DNA of 6,551 nt, taken from positions 1 to 6,551 of the forward strand of contig VAYE01000094.1 in NCBI GenBank assembly GCA_005883235.1, written 5' to 3'. Below, one piece after another: positions 1-4,736 of the stretch. The notes under the pieces were generated by a model. That model did no database searches. It saw nothing but the letters and a program-made list of their open reading frames with translations, and was not told where the DNA came from. Each line of letters begins with the position of its first letter. Within the stretch, counting starts at the first letter, position 1. This DNA is from Actinomycetota bacterium. Its GTDB lineage: Bacteria > Actinomycetota > Thermoleophilia > Gaiellales > Gaiellaceae. The position numbers and the translations under genes were made by a program.

Positions 1-719
1 AGGAAGCCGAGCCCGGCGACGTCGATGATCGCGGTTGCCATCGCCAGCGTGCCCTGGACGATCACCGGCGAGATCGCGTTCGGGAGGATGTGCGAGAAGA
101 GGATCGCCGGCCGGCGCACGCCGACGGCGCGCGCCGCGAGGACGAAGTCGTTCTCACGTTGCGCGAGCACGGACCCACGCAGGAGGCGCGCGAAGATCGG
201 GACGTTCACGACCCCGATCGCGACCATGATCTGGTAGAGGCCGGGGCCGAGCATGGCGACGATCCCGATCGCGAAGAGCAGGCCCGGGATCGCCAGCATC
301 ACGTCCATGCAGCGCATGATCACCGAGTCGACGAACCCGCCGAGGTAGCCCGCGAGCGATCCGAGGACGAGTCCGACCGAGAGCCCGATCGAGACCGAGA
401 CGATGCCGATGATGAGCGAGAAGCGCGCGCCGTAGAGGATCCGGCTGTACACGTCGCGGCCCAGCTGGTCGACGCCGAGCCAGTGGTGGTGCGAGGGGCC
501 GGGGCAGCAGCCGCGGGCGATCAGCAGCAGGTTCTGGTCCTTCGGGGCGTACGGCGCGAGGAGCGGCGCGAAGGCGGCCGCGACGATGAACATCGCGACG
601 AGCAGCGCGCCGAGGATCGCCGCGGGGTTCCGCACGAGCCGGCGGAACGCGTCGCGCCAGAGCCCGCCCGTCGCCGACTCGAGCGCGACCTCGTGGGCCT
701 CGAGCTCGGCAACGCTCAT
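1..719 (-). CDS. dppC: DppC-like ABC peptide transporter permease, 3' end cut by window edge
   Basis: Inner-membrane permease subunit of a peptide/nickel-type ABC importer, expected to pair with the adjacent DppB-like protein. The frame opens at ATG 719 and stays open for 239 codons to the window edge, so roughly the last 50-60 residues of a normal-length protein are missing. Residues 19-57 form the OppC N-terminal segment (basic WRDAFRRLVRNP followed by the first membrane helix). A periplasmic stretch ends in LGVDQLGRDVYSR (81-93), the usual signature before the BPD_transp_1 core. More hydrophobic helices lie at about 100-127 and 140-180. The EAA loop that contacts the ATPase is visible at about 192-214 (FVLAARAVGVRRPAILFSHILPN). 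An odd cluster, CCPGPSHHH, sits at 71-79. A G-rich Shine-Dalgarno-like run (727-733) lies 7 bases before the ATG but is largely inside a stem-loop. The subfamily is secure; whether the substrate is a dipeptide, an oligopeptide or another solute cannot be read from the sequence. Confidence 0.93.
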   Translation of the reverse strand, partial: MSVAELEAHEVALESATGGLWRDAFRRLVRNPAAILGALLVAMFIVAAAFAPLLAPYAPKDQNLLLIARGCCPGPSHHHWLGVDQLGRDVYSRILYGARFSLIIGIVSVSIGLSVGLVLGSLAGYLGGFVDSVIMRCMDVMLAIPGLLFAIGIVAMLGPGLYQIMVAIGVVNVPIFARLLRGSVLAQRENDFVLAARAVGVRRPAILFSHILPNAISPVIVQGTLAMATAIIDVAGLGF

Positions 720-763
720 ACCGGGGCCCCCACGAAATGTTCTGTGTTTCGTGGGGTGGTCAT
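716..763 (-). other. 15-codon frame bridging dppB and dppC by ATGA overlaps
   Basis: A short reading frame starts at ATG 763-761, which shares ATGA with the dppB TGA stop. It ends at TGA 718-716, which shares ATGA with the dppC start. It would encode MTTPRNTEHFVGAPV. Codons such as CGA, ACA, GAA and GTA are unlike the G/C-ending codons of the neighbours, and nearly all of it lies in or beside the stem-loop. I do not claim a functional peptide. It may be a termination-reinitiation relay between the two permease genes, or simply the by-product of a small insertion. Confidence 0.2.
728..756 (-). promoter_or_regulatory. Perfect 10-bp stem-loop between dppB and dppC
   Basis: On the minus strand CCCCACGAAA (756-747) is followed by a 9-base loop, CACAGAACA (746-738), and then the exact complement TTTCGTGGGG (737-728). 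The 3' arm holds most of the G-run (727-731) that would be the dppC Shine-Dalgarno. No T-run follows on either strand, so it does not look like an intrinsic terminator. It may dampen dppC translation, relieved by ribosomes arriving from dppB, or act as an mRNA processing or stability stem. The hairpin itself is certain in sequence; its role is inferred. Confidence 0.6.
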
Positions 764-1764
764 GAGTACCGAATCCTCGGGTTGATGATCGCGTACGAGA
801 TGTCGACGATCAGGTTCACCATGACGAAGACGAGGGCGAGGAAGAGGATCCCCCCTTGGAGGACCGGGTAGTCCCGGTTGAAGATCGCGTCCCGCAGCCA
901 CGACCCCATTCCCGGGTACGCGAAGACGGTCTCGGTCAGCACCGCTCCCGAGAGCAGAAGACCCGTCTGGAGGCCGATGATCGTCGTGACCGGGAGCAGC
1001 GCGTTCCGAAGCACGTGCCGGCGATCGACCGTCATCGGCGGCAGTCCTTTCGAGCGCGCCGTTCGCACGTAGTCCTCGTTCTGGACGTCGAGCACCGCCG
1101 CGCGCGTGATCCGGGCGACGACGGCGAGCGGGATCGATCCGAGGGCGATCGCCGGGAGGATGAGGTGCTTCAGAACGTCCCCGAGCGCGTGCCAGTTGCG
1201 TTCGATGATCGCGTCCAGGATGTAGAAGTTCGTCGGGTGCTTCATGTCGATGAGCACCGAGATCCGGCCGACGCTCGGGAGCCAGGCGAGCCGGACGGCG
1301 AAGATGTACTTGAGGATGATGGCGAGGAAGAAGATCGGGATCGAGATCCCGATCAGCGACGCGACGAGGCTTATGTGGTCGAAGAGCCCGCCGTGCCGCT
1401 TGGCGGCGATGAAGCCGAGCGGCACGCCGGCGAGAACCGCGAACAGCATCGCCGCGAGCGCGAGCTCGACCGTGGCCGGGAAACGCTGCTTGATCTCCGC
1501 CGTGACGCGCCGCCGCGAGGCGACGCTCACGCCGAGGTCGCCCTGGACCGTCGTCTTGAGGTAGACCCAGTACTGCTGGTAGATGGGCTTGTCGAGGCCG
1601 TAGCGCCTGCGGTAGGCCTGGACGAGCGTCGGCGTCGCGCGCTCGCCTAGGAGCGACTCGGCGGGGCCGCCGGGCAGCGCTCTGATCCAGAAGAAGATCA
1701 GGAGCGAGACGCCGAAGAGGATCGGGACGAGCAGGAGCAGCCGACGGACGAGATACCGAAGCAC
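760..1764 (-). CDS. dppB: DppB-like ABC peptide transporter permease
   Basis: Inner-membrane permease of a peptide/nickel-type ABC importer. At 334 residues it matches the usual DppB/OppB length. It begins MLRYLVRRLLLLVPILFGVSLLIFF, the family's first membrane helix (about 9-29). The BPD_transp_1 core has helices at roughly 99-121, 132-158, 200-222, 257-280 and 301-323. Family signatures visible are YGLDKPIYQQYWVYL (55-69), GDLGVS (75-80), the EAA loop YVRTARSKGLPPMTVDRRHVLRNALLP (232-258) and ETVFAYPGMGSWLRDAI (278-294). Translation starts at GTG 1764. No ATG, GTG or TTG precedes it before an in-frame TGA in the 36-base gap after the binding-protein gene, and its ribosome binding site is weak, which suggests coupling or modest expression. 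The stop TGA is embedded in ATGA, and dppC begins 41 bases downstream of it. Confidence 0.95.
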   Translation of the reverse strand: MLRYLVRRLLLLVPILFGVSLLIFFWIRALPGGPAESLLGERATPTLVQAYRRRYGLDKPIYQQYWVYLKTTVQGDLGVSVASRRRVTAEIKQRFPATVELALAAMLFAVLAGVPLGFIAAKRHGGLFDHISLVASLIGISIPIFFLAIILKYIFAVRLAWLPSVGRISVLIDMKHPTNFYILDAIIERNWHALGDVLKHLILPAIALGSIPLAVVARITRAAVLDVQNEDYVRTARSKGLPPMTVDRRHVLRNALLPVTTIIGLQTGLLLSGAVLTETVFAYPGMGSWLRDAIFNRDYPVLQGGILFLALVFVMVNLIVDISYAIINPRIRYS

Positions 1765-1800
1765 GTTCTCGTTACCGCCGGCTGCTCAGCTCGCTTTTCG

Positions 1801-3450
1801 CTACTGGCCTCCGAAGTAGACCGGGTCGAACGGATCTGTTCCGACCGGGCTCGGGGTGTACCCCTTCACCTTCTTCTGGAAGGCGAGCGCCGGCGTCGAA
1901 TGAGCGTACGGAACTCCAGGCAGGAACTTCATGATCAGGATGTTCGCCTGCTGGTAGAGCTTGATCCGCTTCTTGTAGTTCGTCTCCGCCGCGGCCCTCT
2001 GGAGGAGCTTGAAGATGGCCTTGTTGTTGAACCCCCATTGCGGATGGGGCGCCTTGAAGAACGTTCCGAGGAAGTTGTCCGGGTCGCCGAAGTCGCCGGT
2101 CCAGCCGATGAGGTTGATGTCACCGGCCGTGCCCTGGTTCACGTTCTTGACGTAGTCCGGCCGCCACGGCGCGCTCTTCGCCGTCACCTTGAAACCGGAG
2201 TTCTCGAGGCTGGCTGAGAACGCCTCGAAGTTGAGCTTCGGGTTCGGCATGTACGGACGCGACACGTTCGTGGGGTACCAGAACTCGATCGGCACCGGCA
2301 GAGTCAGGCCCGCCTTCCTCAGGAGCGCCTTCGCCTTGGCCGGGTTGTACGGGTACTTCGGCACCTTGTTCGTCCAGCCGAAGAGCTGCGGCGGCATGAA
2401 CTCCTGCGCCACCTGTCCACGACCGGCGTAGAACGAGTTCACCACCGACTTGCGGTCGAGCCCGTAGGCGATCGCCTGCCGCACCGCCAGCTTGTTGAAC
2501 GGCGCGTGCGACTGGTTGATCGTCACGTACGCGACGTTGAAGGACGGCCTGTTCTTGAGATACAGGTTCTTGTCCTTCTTGATCGTCGGGATGTCCTGCG
2601 GCTGGATCAGGTCGGCGCCGTTGACCTCGCCGGTCTGAAGCGCCTGCACCCGCGCCGTGTTGTTCGAGATCGGGCGGACGATCACGCGGCTGAGGCGGGG
2701 CTTCTTGCCCCAGTACTTCGAGTTCCGGACGAGCTCGACCTTCTCGCCGACCGTCCACGACTTGAACTTGAACGGCCCGGTCCCGGTGGGATGGCTGAAC
2801 GCGTACGTGCCCGTCGGGTAGAACGTGCCGTTCCGGAGCTCACCCTGATTCGCGCCATACTTCTTCAGCGCGGTCGGGCTCTGGATCCCGAACGACGAGA
2901 TCACGAGCCCCGGCAGGAACGACGACGACTTCGTGGTCAGGTGGATGACCGCGGTGTACTTGCCTTTCGCCGTGCACCCCTTGTAGAGGCTCGGCGAGAG
3001 GCTCGGGTCCCCGTTGTGGTGGAAGCCGAGGAAGACGGTCTGCCAGTAGTAGGTCGCCGACGCGTCTTGGAACGCTCCGGTGAAGTTGTACTGGCGGTTG
3101 AAGTTGTAACAGACGGCTTGAGCGTTGAACGGCGTGTTGTCGTGGAACACGACGCCGTGCCGGAGCTGGAACGTCCAGTCCTTGCCGTTCTTCGAGCCCC
3201 ACTTGGTGGCGAGCCCCGGCTGGATGAGCGTCGTCCCGGGCTTCAGCGAGACGAGGCTCTCGAAGACCTGCTCGGTGATGCGGAACGACTCGCCGTCCGA
3301 GACGAGCGCCGGGTCCAGATACGTCGGATCCGCCGCCCCCGCGAAGATGAATGTCGGTAACGCCTTCGACGCGCCTCCCGCGGTGCCGACAGCCGCGAGC
3401 GCGGCCACTGCGACGAATGGGAGGACGAGCCGACTCACAATGCCCCTCAT
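1801..3450 (-). CDS. ABC transporter peptide-binding protein (SBP_bac_5 family)
   Basis: Extracytoplasmic solute receptor of a peptide/nickel-type importer, like DppA/OppA. It has 549 residues, close to the usual 530-550. ATG 3450 is chosen because AAGGAG lies 7 bases upstream and because the protein then opens with a signal peptide: R2 and R7, a hydrophobic stretch at 8-24, and a small-residue region to about A30. The SBP_bac_5 body follows: QPGLATKWGSKNGKDWTFQLRHGVVFHDNTPFNAQAV (77-113), GTGPFKFKSWTVGEKVELVRNSKYWG (223-248), NNTARVQALQTGEVNGAD (263-280), FNKLAVRQAIAYGLDR (318-333) and GDFGDPDNFLGTFF (452-465). C114 and C159 are the only cysteines and could form a disulfide. There is no lipobox cysteine, which is unusual if the cell has a single membrane. 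It is the first gene of the transporter operon, 36 bases ahead of dppB. Substrate specificity cannot be assigned from sequence alone. Confidence 0.95.
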   Translation of the reverse strand: MRGIVSRLVLPFVAVAALAAVGTAGGASKALPTFIFAGAADPTYLDPALVSDGESFRITEQVFESLVSLKPGTTLIQPGLATKWGSKNGKDWTFQLRHGVVFHDNTPFNAQAVCYNFNRQYNFTGAFQDASATYYWQTVFLGFHHNGDPSLSPSLYKGCTAKGKYTAVIHLTTKSSSFLPGLVISSFGIQSPTALKKYGANQGELRNGTFYPTGTYAFSHPTGTGPFKFKSWTVGEKVELVRNSKYWGKKPRLSRVIVRPISNNTARVQALQTGEVNGADLIQPQDIPTIKKDKNLYLKNRPSFNVAYVTINQSHAPFNKLAVRQAIAYGLDRKSVVNSFYAGRGQVAQEFMPPQLFGWTNKVPKYPYNPAKAKALLRKAGLTLPVPIEFWYPTNVSRPYMPNPKLNFEAFSASLENSGFKVTAKSAPWRPDYVKNVNQGTAGDINLIGWTGDFGDPDNFLGTFFKAPHPQWGFNNKAIFKLLQRAAAETNYKKRIKLYQQANILIMKFLPGVPYAHSTPALAFQKKVKGYTPSPVGTDPFDPVYFGGQ

Positions 3451-3457
3451 AGACGAA

Positions 3458-3463
3458 CTCCTT
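3458..3463 (-). promoter_or_regulatory. Strong ribosome binding site of the binding-protein gene
   Basis: AAGGAG, within the longer purine stretch AGGAAGGAG, ends 7 bases before ATG 3450. It is the best Shine-Dalgarno in the window. It fixes the start, since the frame stays open for another 204 codons upstream through the opposite-frame shadow of the sigma gene. Confidence 0.85.
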
Positions 3464-3490
3464 CCTGCCCGCCCCCCTTGGCGGGTCAGG
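3464..3490 (-). promoter_or_regulatory. Stem-loop in the leader of the binding-protein gene
   Basis: On the minus strand CCTGACCCGCC (3490-3480) pairs with GGCGGGCAGG (3473-3464) through ten base pairs with one bulged A (3486), around the loop AAGGGG. The stem ends immediately before the Shine-Dalgarno, leaving it free. No T-run follows, so it is not a classic terminator. If transcription starts near 3488, as the -10 candidate would predict, the hairpin would form the very 5' end of the mRNA, a position that can protect transcripts from decay. Structure is seen in sequence; function is inferred. Confidence 0.45.
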
Positions 3491-3494
3491 CGGA

Positions 3495-3523
3495 AGTATG
3501 CCCCTCGCGGGGGCTCCGGGCTA
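3495..3523 (-). promoter_or_regulatory. Weak promoter candidate for the transporter operon
   Basis: CATACT (3500-3495) matches four of six bases of a sigma-70 -10 box, including the key second A and last T. TAGCCC lies 17 bases upstream (3523-3518) and matches TTGACA at only three of six. The binding-protein gene probably needs its own promoter, because it follows a sigma gene with a different function and has a strong ribosome site. This placement is only a candidate. Confidence 0.2.
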
Positions 3524-3536
3524 GACCACTGGTCTA
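3522..3536. promoter_or_regulatory. Perfect 15-bp palindrome overlapping the sigma gene stop
   Basis: TAGACCA (3522-3528), one central C, then TGGTCTA (3530-3536) form a perfect inverted repeat with 7-bp half-sites. Its outer triplet is the TAG stop of the sigma factor gene, and it overlaps the position where the -35 of the transporter promoter candidate would lie. A spacing of one base favours a protein-bound DNA operator over an RNA hairpin. No regulator gene is present in the window, and the cognate protein is unknown. Confidence 0.3.
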
Positions 3537-4601
3537 CGCGGCGACCGAGATCAGATCGCGCAGTGCGCCGAGGCGGGCAAGCGCCTGTCCTTCGAGCTGG
3601 CGGACGCGCTCGCGCGTCAGGTCGAGCTCGTGGCCGATCGCCTCGAGCGTCCAGGGCTCGCCCTCGAACCCGAAGCGGAGCTCGAGGATCCGCCGCTCGC
3701 GCTCCGGGAGCGCGTCGAGCGCGCGCCGAACGCCCTGCCGGCGGAGTGACTCCTCGGCCTCGTCGAACGGATCGGCGGCCTCGCGGTCGGCAAAGAGGTC
3801 GCCCAGCTCGCCCTCGTCGTCGGCGCCTACGGTCTGGTTGAGCGAGACCGACGCCTGAGCGGCGCCGAGCGCCTCGTCGACGTGCTGGATCGGCAGGCCG
3901 GTGGCCTCGGCGAGCTCGGCCTTCGTCGCCTCGCGCCCGAGCTCGACCTCGAGCCGCCGCGCCGCCCGCGACAGCTTCTGCTGGCGCTCGACGACGTGGA
4001 CGGGCACGCGGATCGTGCGCGCGTGATTCGCAACGGCGCGCTGCACCGACTGGCGGATCCACCAGGTCGCGTACGTCGAGAACTTGTAGCCCCGCCGCCA
4101 GTCGAACTTCTCGACCGCGCGGTTCAGGCCCAGCGTCCCCTCCTGGATGAGGTCGAGGAACGGCACGCCGAGGCCCCGATAGCCCTTGGCGATCGAGACG
4201 ACGAGCCGCAGGTTGGACTCGATCATGCGCCGCTTCGCGACCGGGTCGCCGCGCTCGATCGCCTTCGCGAGCGTGACCTCCTCCGCTGCGTTCAGGAGCT
4301 TGTGGCGCCCCACATCGGCGAGGAAGAGCTGGAGCGAGTCCGCGGAGCCGGAGAGCTCGGCGGTCTCGACCGGAGCGGCCTCGGGCTTCTCCTTCTCGGT
4401 CTCGACAGCCGGCTGGCCGACCTCGAGCCCGATGCGCTCGAACTCGCGCGTGATCTCCTCGATCTCGACCTCGGTCAGGTCATGCTCGAGCGTGAAGGCC
4501 TCGAAGGCGGCCGTCTCGATGAAGCCGCGCTCCTCCGCTCCCTCGACGAGCGAGCGGGCCTGGTCGGTGTCGAGCAGCTCGTGCAACTGGTTCGGCGTCA
4601 A
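3534..4601 (-). CDS. RpoD/SigA-family RNA polymerase sigma factor
   Basis: Sigma-70 family subunit that directs RNA polymerase to -10/-35 promoters; 355 residues. In order: a short region 1.1-like N-terminus (about 8-62), an acidic/proline linker (63-83), region 1.2 (88-119, [32 protein letters not shown]), region 2 (122-205, with [26 protein letters not shown] and [14 protein letters not shown]), region 3 (206-290, including the sigma finger near 252-280) and region 4 (about 291-345, [15 protein letters not shown] and the helix-turn-helix ending [14 protein letters not shown]). The -35-reading residues R330, E331, R334 and Q335 match E. coli R584, E585, R588 and Q589. In region 2.4, Q184 matches E. 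coli Q437, but Q187 replaces T440. The start is TTG 4601; no ATG, GTG or TTG occurs further upstream before an in-frame TGA at 4646-4644. It could be the housekeeping sigma or a group 2 paralogue; the window cannot decide. Confidence 0.95.
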   Translation of the reverse strand: MTPNQLHELLDTDQARSLVEGAEERGFIETAAFEAFTLEHDLTEVEIEEITREFERIGLEVGQPAVETEKEKPEAAPVETAELSGSADSLQLFLADVGRHKLLNAAEEVTLAKAIERGDPVAKRRMIESNLRLVVSIAKGYRGLGVPFLDLIQEGTLGLNRAVEKFDWRRGYKFSTYATWWIRQSVQRAVANHARTIRVPVHVVERQQKLSRAARRLEVELGREATKAELAEATGLPIQHVDEALGAAQASVSLNQTVGADDEGELGDLFADREAADPFDEAEESLRRQGVRRALDALPERERRILELRFGFEGEPWTLEAIGHELDLTRERVRQLEGQALARLGALRDLISVAA

Positions 4602-4614
4602 GTGGTGTTCCCAA

Positions 4615-4620
4615 CTCCCT
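4615..4620 (-). promoter_or_regulatory. Likely ribosome binding site of the sigma gene
   Basis: AGGGAG ends 13 bases before the TTG at 4601, which is longer than ideal. A second weaker match, GGGA (4612-4609), has a 7-base spacer. Either supports TTG 4601 as the start, but the long spacer plus the rare start codon suggests moderate translation. Confidence 0.4.
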
Positions 4621-4655
4621 CTAGGTAGGACGTCGGTAGAGCTTCAAACTTTCGG

Positions 4656-4684
4656 ACTGTAGGTCGTCTTTCCTCGTCTTTCCA
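4656..4684 (-). promoter_or_regulatory. Promoter candidate for the sigma gene
   Basis: TGGAAA (4684-4679) and TACAGT (4661-4656) are separated by 17 bases, each matching the sigma-70 consensus at four of six positions, with the most conserved -10 bases present. Predicted transcription start is near 4649, giving a leader of about 47 bases. The spacer is occupied almost entirely by the tandem 10-bp repeat. The gap after the topoisomerase stop shows no intrinsic terminator, so read-through is also possible. Confidence 0.3.
4664..4683. repeat. Perfect tandem 10-bp direct repeat upstream of the sigma gene
   Basis: Plus-strand TCGTCTTTCC occurs twice head to tail (4664-4673 and 4674-4683); on the minus strand this is GGAAAGACGA twice. 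A 10-base period puts both copies on one face of the helix, as expected for a tandem-binding regulator. It lies in noncoding DNA 63-82 bases upstream of the TTG start. It could also be a chance slippage duplication. Confidence 0.5.
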
Positions 4685-4736
4685 GGCGGAACCGCCAGGG
4701 CCACACCCTGATCTTCGAACGAGGCCCCGAAACGGA

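Noticed and set aside
90..785. A 231-codon plus-strand open frame across dppC and the junction
   Set aside because: Antisense to dppC, highly charged and repetitive. It also runs through the dppB-dppC hairpin without any ribosome site of its own.
856..1650. A 264-codon plus-strand open frame across dppB
   Set aside because: Antisense shadow with an extremely Arg/Asp/Glu-rich composition; dppB on the minus strand explains the coding signal.
1765..1800. Regulatory element in the 36-base gap between the binding-protein gene and dppB
   Set aside because: Only three- or four-pair stems with tiny loops are possible and no promoter-like pair is seen; it looks like a plain intra-operon spacer.
2506..3360. 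A 284-codon plus-strand open frame across the binding-protein gene
   Set aside because: Antisense shadow of the SBP_bac_5 gene; low-complexity Arg/Val/Leu/Glu composition and no recognisable domain.
3500..3514. Short GC hairpin (GCCCC-TCGCG-GGGGC) after the sigma gene as a terminator
   Set aside because: Five pairs and no T-run on either strand; in such G/C-rich DNA a stem of this size is expected by chance.
3451..4062. A 204-codon N-terminal extension of the binding protein
   Set aside because: The frame is open upstream of ATG 3450 only because it shadows the sigma gene. AAGGAG and a signal peptide place the start at 3450.
3882..4628. A 248-codon plus-strand open frame across the sigma gene
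   Set aside because: It is antisense to a sigma factor with full family signatures. Its Arg/Leu/Asp/Glu-rich composition is the usual result of reading a G/C-ending-codon gene backwards.
4682..4700. Possible terminator hairpin (GGCG-GAAC-CGCC with short flanking pairs) after topB
   Set aside because: The core stem is only four pairs with a mismatch before two more, and no T-run follows on the minus strand.
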